NCBI GenBank assembly: GCA_903905505.1
Contig: CAIVGL010000004.1
Span: 62,001 to 126,000, forward strand
Length of the DNA: 64,000 nt
Reading direction: 5' to 3'
From: an uncultured Bacteroidia bacterium
GTDB taxonomy: Bacteria > Bacteroidota > Bacteroidia > Bacteroidales > Prolixibacteraceae
The position numbers and the translations under genes are program-made. Below are positions 44,195 through 53,700 of the stretch, in pieces. The notes under the pieces were generated by a model. That model was not told the origin of the DNA, ran no database searches, and saw only the letters and a list, made by a program, of their open reading frames with translations. Every line of letters starts with the position of its first letter. Position 1 is the stretch's first letter.

Positions 44195-46426
44195 TTATTT
44201 TTTTACTACAGCAGCTGCTTTTTCAGGAGCACCAATAACATTTAGATAACGACCGATCCAATAAGGGAGTAGCCAGATATCGCCTGCGCTTTGTTCTGAA
44301 CTGCCATTGTCATGACCCTCTAGATTAAAGCGATTCTCATTATGTCTAAATAGCGGCAGCTCGTCGGGAGGAAGGACTTCTGTAATTGTTTGATTTCTAA
44401 AGTTTGGAGCAATCTTCTCGATATCTTTTCGGTGACTCGCTACAACAGTCCAGTTAATCAAGTCAAGAGGATAGCGCTGTAGGTACCAAATGGCTTCATT
44501 TAAATCAATTTTCTTCGCTCCTGCAATTGCGGTCATGATATTCCAAAGCCCCTCTTTTTCAGGTCGTTCAATTTCCCAATGATCGATTATTGCCTCTTTA
44601 TATTTTGCCTTAAGGGTATCATTAAAGGCATATCGGTAAAGTCCCCAATATCCACAATAATACATCTCATCGTCGGAATGATTCCATTCGCTTGATAATC
44701 TCTGACTTAGGCCGTCAGCATCTTTGGGAGCCATCCCGATTTCTTTCATTGGCTGCATCAGGTTTTCGAGATAGCCATGATTTTTCATAAGCAAAAATGC
44801 AGCATCCCTATACTTTGGTTTTTTGGTAAAATGCCAAGCCGTTTGAAGCATAGCGATGATATTAGAAGAATTGATCTTCCGATCACCAACGATTTTAGGA
44901 CGGGCATTCACATAATCGGGATTCCATTTTCCCCATTGTGTTGGCTGACCATTCCAATCGATCATATAAAAATCATTTTTGACGACATGCGACATCAAGG
45001 TGTCAATAATCGTAATCGCCTGTTTTTTCAATGCTGGATCAGGTACAAGCTCTGCAATGGCTCCACACGCAAAAATATGTCCAATAGCCTCATCGCTACT
45101 AGTCGTTGACTTCCAATCCCATTCAGGATCTTCAGTAGCCCGCCAAGGCTCACTGGCCTTATTATATCCAGCACGTTCGAACGACCGTGATGGGAAACCA
45201 TTGTGCAATGGATTGATGGTGTATAAACGTTCAATTGCATCAAGTGATTCGCGCACATACTGAAGCGCCTCGTCTGATTTAGTGACTGCATATCGGAAGG
45301 TCTCTCCGGCTAAATACATGGTAGTCCACAACCCATCATTATCGGAATTTTCAAGACTTCCGGTGGTCACATCACCATTGGTCATACCAGAAATAGTGGC
45401 ATTAAAACCGAGTCTGATATGACGATCACGTACTTGTTTTTCGTAATACATTGCCTTCTCTTCCAGAGTCATCGACTTGAAAGAGATCTGCGCCATACCA
45501 CCATTGGTCAACACCAAAACCGAATGTTCTGGGCCTTTGGTGATACTCACGATGGTGTCGGAAGGGAGCCACCGTTTAGAGGTGAAATAGTTAAATTTCC
45601 CATCTGCTCGAAGCATCATCGCACCATAGGTAGAGCCAAACCAGAGCTCGCCATTGACCTCGTTAGCCGAGGTAATCTCGGTCCAAGGCATTTTCTGATG
45701 GATTCCACCTAGTTGTTTTTTAGTCTTGGTATCTAGCTCCAGATAACCATCTTTAGTACCCACGAAAACCTTTCCTGCAACTGGTGCTAAGCAAGTAAAA
45801 TTAGTTCCTTCGATAACCTTTGTAAATTCTTTCTTCTCAGGGGAGAAAACCTGTATCGAAGCGGCTCCTAAAATCCAATAAAGATTGTTCTTAGCATCAA
45901 ACTTGATCTCTTTTACAGATTCGCCAGCTAACGATCCTTCCCACACAACCTGAGAATTTGAAATCAGTTTTAAGACTTTACCATCTGAGATCAGAAATCC
46001 AAAGTCTTTGCCAACAGTTAAAATATTAGCACCTGGCAGCGCATGTTTAACAAATAATTTTCCAGCCCAAGCATTACTAAAGACAGCCTTATCATCAAGA
46101 TAAACCAACTGGTCTTGGAATGTTGCAATGCTAGAAATATGCTTATCAGATGTTGGACGATCCTGACGGTCTGTGACTAACGTTCCAGGAAAAAGAAACT
46201 GTCCATTACGAGGTCTAAGCAACCCCTTTGAGGAGAGAATCTGAATATATCCATTGCGATCAGCAGCGGCATTTTTTAAGATTACAGCATGATCTTCAAG
46301 CGTATATTTAACACTGAAATCCTGTATAAAGGGTTTGTCAAGGTGTTTTTCAGTTGCCTGTGCAAAACTGATTTTCGAACAAAATAGTAGGGCTATCATA
46401 AAACCCAATAGAGTAACTTTTTTCAT
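44195..46426 (-). CDS. Secreted propeller plus helical-barrel protein, copy 4
   Basis: The ATG at 46426 is chosen because it starts the signal peptide MKKVTLLGFMIALLFC (then SKISFAQ). An upstream extension of 16 codons has no signal character. The 743-residue product has a propeller (about 35-330: YLDDKAVFSNAWAGKLF, ELWFGSTYGAMMLRADGKF) and then the helical domain with ENSDNDGLWTTMYLAGETFRYAVT, TTSSDEAIGHIFA, DWNGQPTQWGKWNPDY, WNHSDDEMYYCGYWGLYRYAF, RKDIE and LLPYWIGRY. It is followed upstream, across a perfect 34-base palindrome, by its close paralogue copy 5. Confidence 0.8.
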   Translation of the reverse strand: MKKVTLLGFMIALLFCSKISFAQATEKHLDKPFIQDFSVKYTLEDHAVILKNAAADRNGYIQILSSKGLLRPRNGQFLFPGTLVTDRQDRPTSDKHISSIATFQDQLVYLDDKAVFSNAWAGKLFVKHALPGANILTVGKDFGFLISDGKVLKLISNSQVVWEGSLAGESVKEIKFDAKNNLYWILGAASIQVFSPEKKEFTKVIEGTNFTCLAPVAGKVFVGTKDGYLELDTKTKKQLGGIHQKMPWTEITSANEVNGELWFGSTYGAMMLRADGKFNYFTSKRWLPSDTIVSITKGPEHSVLVLTNGGMAQISFKSMTLEEKAMYYEKQVRDRHIRLGFNATISGMTNGDVTTGSLENSDNDGLWTTMYLAGETFRYAVTKSDEALQYVRESLDAIERLYTINPLHNGFPSRSFERAGYNKASEPWRATEDPEWDWKSTTSSDEAIGHIFACGAIAELVPDPALKKQAITIIDTLMSHVVKNDFYMIDWNGQPTQWGKWNPDYVNARPKIVGDRKINSSNIIAMLQTAWHFTKKPKYRDAAFLLMKNHGYLENLMQPMKEIGMAPKDADGLSQRLSSEWNHSDDEMYYCGYWGLYRYAFNDTLKAKYKEAIIDHWEIERPEKEGLWNIMTAIAGAKKIDLNEAIWYLQRYPLDLINWTVVASHRKDIEKIAPNFRNQTITEVLPPDELPLFRHNENRFNLEGHDNGSSEQSAGDIWLLPYWIGRYLNVIGAPEKAAAVVKK

Positions 46427-46465
46427 TTTATGGTTTAATTTATAAGACTTTTTTGATTTAAATTC

Positions 46466-46499
46466 AAAGTTCAATCCGTCAGCTGACGGATTGAACTTT
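46466..46499. repeat. Perfect 34-base palindrome at a stop codon
   Basis: The left arm AAAGTTCAATCCGTCAG (46466-46482) is exactly complementary to the right arm CTGACGGATTGAACTTT (46483-46499) with no loop. The right arm overlaps the stop codon of copy 5 (46498-46500). The core CCGTCAGCTGACGG is a relative of CCGTCACCTGACGG in the repeat cluster at about 37915. Confidence 0.9.
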
Positions 46500-48741
46500 A
46501 TTTTTTCACCGGAGCACTAATAACGCCCAAGTATCTACCCATCCAGTAAGGGAGCAGCCAGATATCGCCAGCACTCTCTTCGCCATTTCCATTACTCCGT
46601 CTACCTTTATTATCCAAGCTAAACATGTTTCCATTATGGCGATGAACAGGTCGTTCGTCTGGAGGTAAAACCTCTGTAATTGTTTGCTGTCTGAAATTAG
46701 GAGCAACCATTTCAATATCTTTCCGATGACTATTCTGAATAGACCAGTGAATCATATCGAGGGGATATCGTTGAAGCCACCACACTGACTCTTTAAGATC
46801 AAACTCATTACTCGCCAAAGCGGTGAAGATATTCCAAGCCGCCTCTTTCTCTGGCCGTTCGATCTCCCAATGGTCAATAATACTAGCTTTAAATTGCGTT
46901 TTTAAATCGGCATTAAAAGCATAACGATAGAGACCCCAATAGCCAATAAAATACATCTCATCATCCGAATGATTCCACGCGTTTGAGAGATCTTTACTCA
47001 AATCATCTGCATTTGCAGGAGCCTCTCCAATGGATTTCATGGGGCGCATTAGATTCTCGAGATAACCATTCTTATACAAAAGCTCAAGCGCTTTTTGCTT
47101 GTAAATCTCCTTATGAGTAAAATGATAAGCCGTTTGAAGCATTGAGATGATATTCGAGGAACATATTTTTCGATCGCCTACCATGATAGGGCGTGCATTG
47201 ACATACTCAGGATTCCAGCGCCCCCATGTCGTTGGCTTCCCATCCCAGTCAATCAAGTAATAATTATGATCAACGATATGTTGCATCAAAATATCAATTA
47301 GGTGAATGGCCCTAGATTTCATCGGCTCCACATTGATAAGTTCGGCCATGGCACCTAAAGCAAAAATATGACCAATAGCCTCATCGCTACTAGTGGTTGC
47401 TTTCCAATCCCATTCAGGGTCCTCAGCGTGCCTCCAACGATCGTGATCCGACAACCTGTTTATATCGCCACGGCGCTCAAATGATCGAGCGGGGAATCCA
47501 ACAGCATTTGAATTAATAGAATACAAACGCTCTAGAGCATCCAACGATTCGTAGCAGTTTTGCAGTGCTTCGTCTGACTTCGTTGCCGCATATCTGAATA
47601 TCTGACCACCCAAATACATCGCAGTCCATAGACCATCATTATCTGAATCTTTCAGTAAACCAGTAGACAAATCGCCATCTTTCATCCCTTCAAGAGAAGA
47701 GTTAAAGCCATTCCGGATATGACGTTGACGGACTTGTTTTTCATAAAACAAAGCTTTCTCTTCCAGGGTCATTTGCTTAAAACAGATCTGTCCAAGACCT
47801 TTGTCGGTAAGGATAAGCACCGAGTGATCAGGTCCAGCTGCAATATGTTTGACCGCATCACCAATGATCCAACGTTCACCGTTGTAATAATCATATTTAC
47901 CATCGCCGCGAATCATGAAAGCTCCATCCGATGTGCCCAACCATACTTTCCCATTGATATTTGTAACACAGGTAATATCTGTAACAGGAATTTTACGGTA
48001 AACATCTCCGACCTGTTTTCCCGTTTGAATATTCACTTCAAGGAAGCCGTTTGATGTACCAATAATCGCTTTTTTACCTGCCTCAGTCAAGTCAAAATCT
48101 GTAAAAAGGACTCCTTCATAAACCAATTTTAATTTCTGATCTTTTGCAGAATATGAGCTCAACGACTTAGTCCCTAAGATCCAAAAAAGACCATTTTCAG
48201 AGTTATATTTTATCGCTAAAATATTATCATTAGTTAGCTTTCCTGACCAAGTATTTTTAGAGTCCTGTACCAGTTTCAACGTTGATCCATCGGACACGAG
48301 TGAGGTAAAATCTGGCGAGACCGCAAAGATTTTGGCATCAGGTGTCTCATGTTTTGAATAGAATTTTCCAGCCCAAGCATTACTTAAAACAGCCTTATCG
48401 TCTAAGTAGATAAACTGATTTTCCAACACACCAAGATTAGATATTTTCTTATCTCCCATTGGACGGTAGGCCAAATCTGGAACGAGAGTTCCAGGATATA
48501 AAAATGCACCAGCATACGTTTTTAACAAGCCCGCAGATGAAAGAATTTGAATCGCACCGTTTCGATCGGCAAAGACTTTTTCCAGCTTAGGACCATCTTC
48601 CTTAAGCTTATATTTAATACTGTAGTTCTGAGAAAATGGAACATCCTTGAAAACAGGTTTAACTGCATTTCCAGGCTCAGCCCATACGGTAAAACCAGAA
48701 AGACAAAAAATTAACGTAAAAAACGTGGTAATTCTTTTCAT
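46498..48741 (-). CDS. Secreted propeller plus helical-barrel protein, copy 5
   Basis: This 747-residue protein has a signal peptide (CLSGFTVWAEP). It has the same organisation as copy 4: a propeller with YLDDKAVLSNAWAGKFY and KVWLGTSDGAFMIRGDGKYDY, then the helical domain with DSDNDGLWTAMYLGGQIFRYA, TTSSDEAIGHIFA, DWDGKPTTWGRWNPEY, WNHSDDEMYFIGYWGLYRYAF, NSHRKDIE and LLPYWMGRY. The conserved acidic and histidine residues in the SSDE-GH, HSDDE and NSHR blocks are the best candidates for catalysis. It is the first gene of the minus-strand cluster and is preceded by a good promoter. Confidence 0.8.
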   Translation of the reverse strand: MKRITTFFTLIFCLSGFTVWAEPGNAVKPVFKDVPFSQNYSIKYKLKEDGPKLEKVFADRNGAIQILSSAGLLKTYAGAFLYPGTLVPDLAYRPMGDKKISNLGVLENQFIYLDDKAVLSNAWAGKFYSKHETPDAKIFAVSPDFTSLVSDGSTLKLVQDSKNTWSGKLTNDNILAIKYNSENGLFWILGTKSLSSYSAKDQKLKLVYEGVLFTDFDLTEAGKKAIIGTSNGFLEVNIQTGKQVGDVYRKIPVTDITCVTNINGKVWLGTSDGAFMIRGDGKYDYYNGERWIIGDAVKHIAAGPDHSVLILTDKGLGQICFKQMTLEEKALFYEKQVRQRHIRNGFNSSLEGMKDGDLSTGLLKDSDNDGLWTAMYLGGQIFRYAATKSDEALQNCYESLDALERLYSINSNAVGFPARSFERRGDINRLSDHDRWRHAEDPEWDWKATTSSDEAIGHIFALGAMAELINVEPMKSRAIHLIDILMQHIVDHNYYLIDWDGKPTTWGRWNPEYVNARPIMVGDRKICSSNIISMLQTAYHFTHKEIYKQKALELLYKNGYLENLMRPMKSIGEAPANADDLSKDLSNAWNHSDDEMYFIGYWGLYRYAFNADLKTQFKASIIDHWEIERPEKEAAWNIFTALASNEFDLKESVWWLQRYPLDMIHWSIQNSHRKDIEMVAPNFRQQTITEVLPPDERPVHRHNGNMFSLDNKGRRSNGNGEESAGDIWLLPYWMGRYLGVISAPVKK

Positions 48742-48770
48742 GGAATTGATAGATTTTATAGATAGAAAAA

Positions 48771-48799
48771 CAAATATACAAGGGTACTAATATAACAAA
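48771..48799 (-). promoter_or_regulatory. Promoter of the minus-strand propeller/barrel cluster
   Basis: Read on the minus strand, TTTG (48799 to 48796), a 17-base spacer and TATATTTG (48778 to 48771) match the Bacteroidota consensus. The start codon at 48741 follows about 30 bases after the -7 element. Confidence 0.65.
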
Positions 48800-49033
48800 A
48801 CTTAAGGTATCCTGTTTGCAAAATTGTATAATATTTCTTGGTTTTTTCGGTTTTAACACTTGTGAAATTAAGCATTTAAATAACTGAAGATAAACATCTT
48901 GGGACCGACAAGAAAGCAGTAAGGCGAGGACGTAATTTTTTTAATTCTGGAGGAAAGAAAACGAGAAGAAAAAAGTCATACAATCTTCATTTGACGAGAG
49001 GTGAAACAAGGTCCAATGAGGCATTGTGAAAAC

Positions 49034-49069
49034 ATAAAAGGTGCTGTCGTTTCCGACAGCACCTTTTAT
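49034..49069. terminator. Terminator downstream of SusD
   Basis: ATAAAAGGTGCTGTCG (49034-49049) and CGACAGCACCTTTTAT (49054-49069) are perfectly complementary with a TTTC loop. It lies 26 bases past the SusD stop and separates the SusCD operon from the propeller/barrel cluster. The rest of the gap (48800-49033) shows nothing I can assign. Confidence 0.85.
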
Positions 49070-49094
49070 ATGCTAGATTAAAATCTAAATCTGA

Positions 49095-50729
49095 TTATTG
49101 CAATAACCACATTTTTGACCATGAATCATCGTTACCAGTCTGACCAGTGTTAGCTGTTGGAACTAGTTTTGCGATCGCAGCAGTTGAATTTACAACGTTA
49201 ATGTTCAACTCAGTCATATCGTATTCAAAACGAAGTGGCAAGGTATTTTTGTAACCTGAGTTACCGATTGGAATAACTGGCAATGCAGTTCTTCTCCAGT
49301 CGAACCAAGTTTCCTGAGCATTCAAGAATCCAGAGATATATTTCTGAGTCATTAACTGAGCTAAAGTTCCGTCATAAGCAACACCAGTTTTAGTGATGTA
49401 AGTAGCGTATGAAGTTCCAACACCCCAAGTTGTTAAAGAAGCTTGAATACCGGTGTTATACCAAGATTGTTGAGTACCACCAGCAGAATAACCTCTTTGA
49501 GCTGCCTCAGCAAGGATAAAACAAACTTCCGCATAGGTAATCGCTCTAGCTTTAAGCATTGCATTCGCATTCGCTTTAAACATATCGGTCATACCAGAAA
49601 CGTGAATGTTTGCACCACCTTGTACTGGACTTGGATTTAGGTTGTAAGTAAATGGTTCAGATTTACCAAGTGCCAAAGGAATACCAACATAATTTGCAGT
49701 ATCCACAAGCAAAAGGCCTGTCGTAGAAGTTGGAGTAGCAGATATCCAGGTACTTGGAGTATAAATCCGATAAGTAGGAGATGCAGTTGCTTGTGCTAAA
49801 GTAACTTTTGAAACTACTGGTTTAAACCATACTGGAAGACGTGGGTCATTCACACCAACTAGAACATCTCTGAAGTAAGCACACAATTGAAGTCTGGTAA
49901 AGTTACCTTGTGAAGGTGTACCATCCCATGCAATTGCAGTATTCCATGAGTCAGATGAAGAAAGACCTGGATAAGACATAAGGGCATCATCAGCCGTAGA
50001 GCTGAAAATTGGATAGGTCGTTGGGTTACTCATGATCTCTTCGATACCAGCCTTTGCAACTGCAGGACTTTTAACTGAAAGACGCATGTAGTAACGTAAT
50101 CTCAACGAGTTAGCCAATTTTTGCCATTTAGCAGGACTTCCAGCATAAATAACATCCGCCCCTGGGTTGATGTTGCTATACGCTGAAGCAGGTTTACCTA
50201 AAAGAGTATTCGCTGTTTTAAGATCAGCAAAAATACCTTTGAAAATATCCTCCTGAGAATCAAATTTAGGCTTAGTATTCAATGCACCTAATCCAGCATC
50301 ACTGTATGGAGCATCACCCCATAAAGAGGTAATCTGAGCAAATGTGAAGCTTTTCAAGATCAAAGCGACTCCAAGGTGGAAATCAGATTTTGAATCAGTA
50401 GCACGGTCACGCAAAAGATAGATATCTCTTAGTGTACCATAATTACCAGCCCATGAACGGTTATCAGTCCAGTTAAAGTAATGCAATCCAGATCCCCATC
50501 CACTCTTCTGTACATAGGACATAATCCCAGCAACATCACCGTTGTAGTTCTCATCCTGATAAGGTCTAACCGTATTTACAATCGACGTTGTCATAACGTA
50601 GTTTGGATCAACAGTGATCTGACTGATCGTATTAGGATCCACGTTTATTTTGGTAAGGTCCCTGCACGAGGCAAAAACGACTACCATTAAAACGAGAGTT
50701 AATTTAAAAATTGTTTTCATATATTTCAT
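49095..50729 (-). CDS. SusD-like surface glycan-binding lipoprotein
   Basis: This 544-residue protein starts at 50729, with an alternative ATG three codons on (50720). It has a lipoprotein signal (MVVVFASC, Cys near 22). The N-terminal LTKINVDPNTISQITVDPNYVMTTS and the helical TPR-like scaffold (WQKLANSLRLRYYMRLS, ARAITYAEVCFILAEAAQRG, GFLNAQETWFDWRRT) match the second SusD subfamily (SusD-like_2 type). It would form the lid of the SusC pore and bind oligosaccharides at the cell surface. It starts 20 bases after the SusC gene stop, the usual SusC-SusD order, and ends at a strong terminator. The glycan is not readable from the sequence. Confidence 0.92.
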   Translation of the reverse strand: MKYMKTIFKLTLVLMVVVFASCRDLTKINVDPNTISQITVDPNYVMTTSIVNTVRPYQDENYNGDVAGIMSYVQKSGWGSGLHYFNWTDNRSWAGNYGTLRDIYLLRDRATDSKSDFHLGVALILKSFTFAQITSLWGDAPYSDAGLGALNTKPKFDSQEDIFKGIFADLKTANTLLGKPASAYSNINPGADVIYAGSPAKWQKLANSLRLRYYMRLSVKSPAVAKAGIEEIMSNPTTYPIFSSTADDALMSYPGLSSSDSWNTAIAWDGTPSQGNFTRLQLCAYFRDVLVGVNDPRLPVWFKPVVSKVTLAQATASPTYRIYTPSTWISATPTSTTGLLLVDTANYVGIPLALGKSEPFTYNLNPSPVQGGANIHVSGMTDMFKANANAMLKARAITYAEVCFILAEAAQRGYSAGGTQQSWYNTGIQASLTTWGVGTSYATYITKTGVAYDGTLAQLMTQKYISGFLNAQETWFDWRRTALPVIPIGNSGYKNTLPLRFEYDMTELNINVVNSTAAIAKLVPTANTGQTGNDDSWSKMWLLQ

Positions 50730-50748
50730 ATTTTTTTAGAGTTCAAGA

Positions 50749-53700
50749 TCAGAAACTTACATTCAGTTTAAATCCAATTGGAATGGTCCAAGGTGTTACG
50801 TTATCACGCTCAATACCTTGAGCAAACTGGCCAACGCCAACGTTTGCACTTCCAAGACTGTTGTTAAATGCTTGCTCAGGATCGATACCAATTTTTGCTT
50901 TAGTCCATACGATAACATTGCTGGTATAGATCGAAATTGTTGCATTCTGAATACCCAATGATTTTAGGGCTGGAAGTTGGTACGAAATTGAAAGATCTCT
51001 TAGTTTCACAAAGTCAGCATCGAAAGTTGCAGTTTTTGTAAGACTCCATCCATAATAGTCACCATAAGGAGCAACTGGATCGGACAAGAATTCGTGTTCC
51101 ATAGTGAATTTTCCAGCAGCATCAACACTACCACTAACACCAGGCATAAATACACCGTCGTTAGCTGTAATTCCACCATCGGAGAATGACTGACCGCCGT
51201 ATTCCGCAGTTGGACCACCGACAACTGGCCAAGCAGGTCCATTAGGTCCGAATAGACCAGCGTTAGCTTTTAACCAAGTTGGCAAATTAACACCTTTTGG
51301 AGGGTGGATCAATGTACCTAAGATACGAGAACCATGTAAGTCAGATTCGTTGTAACGAAGAGTCTGAGAAACAAACTGTCCACCTTTACGGTAGTCAAGA
51401 CTTGCACTTAATCTCCATTTTTTGTATGCCACAGAAGTCTGGAAGCCCATCATGTAGTCAGGGAAGAAGTTACCAATGATTGGAGAGTTACGTTTTCCAT
51501 TAACCTCATTTACACCTTTAACCGACTCCCAACCTTCGTCATCCAAAAGTGGCCAGCCATAGTAAGGAGAAGTTTTGTCAGTTACACGTTGTAACTCGGC
51601 ATCAACGATATTTCCGATTTTCTCACCAACCCAAGACATTGCACCACCTTTAGCATTTGTCCAAAGGATGATACGCGTAACACCAGGAGCAAGAGATTTC
51701 AATGTTAACGAGTTTGTTGACCAGTTCATATTAACATCCCAAGTAAGGTCTTTTGTTTTGATAGGGGTTCCACCAAGGGCAAACTCCATACCTTCACTAG
51801 TTACCAATCCTGCATTGAATTTTTGTGATCCGTAAGAAGAAGAAGGAGAAAGTGTATTATTCAAGATCTGATTTTTGTTATCAGCAGTATAATAAGTTCC
51901 TTCAACACGTAAACGGCTATCGTATAGGTTTAAGTTAAACCCGATCTCTTTTGAAGTCTTGATCTCAGGTTTAAGAGTTGGGTTCAACAAGTTTCCTGGT
52001 ACAGAGAACGTTGTTAAGCCATTCCATGAACCTGGGCTAAGACCTGCAAGAAGAGAATAAGGACTTGTGTCGTTACCTACTTGTGCAATACCTCCACGAA
52101 GTTTAGCCAAAGAAACATTTGATCCTAAATCAACCATTTTGTTTACCAATAAACTTAAAGAAGCTGATGGGTAGAAATATGAACGGTTTTGAACAGGAAG
52201 TGTACTTGACCAGTCGTTACGTGCAGTCACATCAAGGTAAGCTAGATCTTTATATCCTAAAGAGCCTAAAGCATAAAGTGAGTAAACAGCTTTCTCTGCT
52301 GAACCATTACCTACTTGTAAACTAGTCTGTAGCATGTTGCTAATAGCAAAAATTCCAGGAACGATCAAACCAGCACCACTTGATTGCATACTGCTGCTTA
52401 ATCCCTTGTAATATCTAGCATTTCCTCCTGCAGAAGCAGTAAGACTGAAGTCAGAGATTTTTTTCTCATAAGTCAATAAGAAGTCAGAGTTGTTCTCTGT
52501 GTTTCTAGAGTTTACTAAACCATAGTAACCATTACGAGCACCAGTATAACTCTTAGCAATCTTACCATCTCTAAATTCACTGTAAGTATCAATAGAGTAA
52601 CGAGCAAAGAAGCTTAAGTTTGAAGAGATCTTATAATCAATTCTAGCATCACCATAAACACGATCTCTAGTGAAACCGTTGTTTACTTCATTCGCCACAA
52701 AGTAAGGGTTGTTAACACCACTACTTGCAGAGCTACTTCCAAGAGCATAAGGACTGTTTTGTTGAATTCCAGTCATACCTGGCTTCCAATAACTCTTTAA
52801 GTCGTTACCATCAATTTGATTATTCAGTTCGTAGATCGATTGCATTGGGTTCGTACCATTGCTGATCGCTGGACGATTCTTCGCATTTGAACGAGCATAG
52901 TTGAGCACTGCACTAACGCTAAGTTTTGAATTTAACTTAACAGAAGTATTGAAAGATATTGTTTTACGATGCAAATCAGAGTTAGGGATCAAACCTTTAT
53001 TCTCCATATCGTTGAACGATAATCTATAGTTAGCTTTTTCATTTGCATCCGCGATTTCAATGTTATTGGTAGACGTAAAACCAGTTTGGAAGAAGTCTTT
53101 AACATTGTTTTTGTGGTTCACCGCAGGAGTAGCGATATAGTTACCAGCCGCATCTGTTGGATAAGGCCATTGGTAAGCTAATGTTTTTCCATCTAATAAA
53201 GGACCATTCCAAGCAGATTGCGTTGGATTAGTATCCATATAAGGTCTGCCATTGTTTGGACGCATATCTTGCGTGTATGGACGTGGTCCATAACCCCAAC
53301 CATTATTTAGAAAATCAAGGTATTTGTATGGGCTTTCGATCTGTGTATTTGAAGTTACAGTAACTCCAAGACCTTTACGACCACCTTTACCTGATTTCGT
53401 AGTAATCAAAACAACGCCGTTACCTGCACGTGAACCATAAAGAGCCGCAGCACTAGGTCCTTTAAGAATAGAAACAGACTCGATGTCATCCGCGTTCACA
53501 TCAGAAATAGCACTACCGAAATCGACCGTGTTACCTGATCCAAGAGCAGACATGTTACTTAATGAGTTGTTCATTGGGATACCATCAACAACATAAAGAG
53601 GTTGGTTGTCAGAAGTAAGTGACGAAGCACCACGAATAACAACGTTTACAGAAGAACCAGCAGCACCAGTAGAACTGATCTGAACCCCAGAAACCTTACC

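Noticed and set aside
28437-48741. Hybrid two-component sensors (suggested by the propeller blades)
   Set aside because: None of the five proteins has a membrane anchor after the propeller, a Y_Y_Y domain, a histidine kinase or an AraC-type domain.
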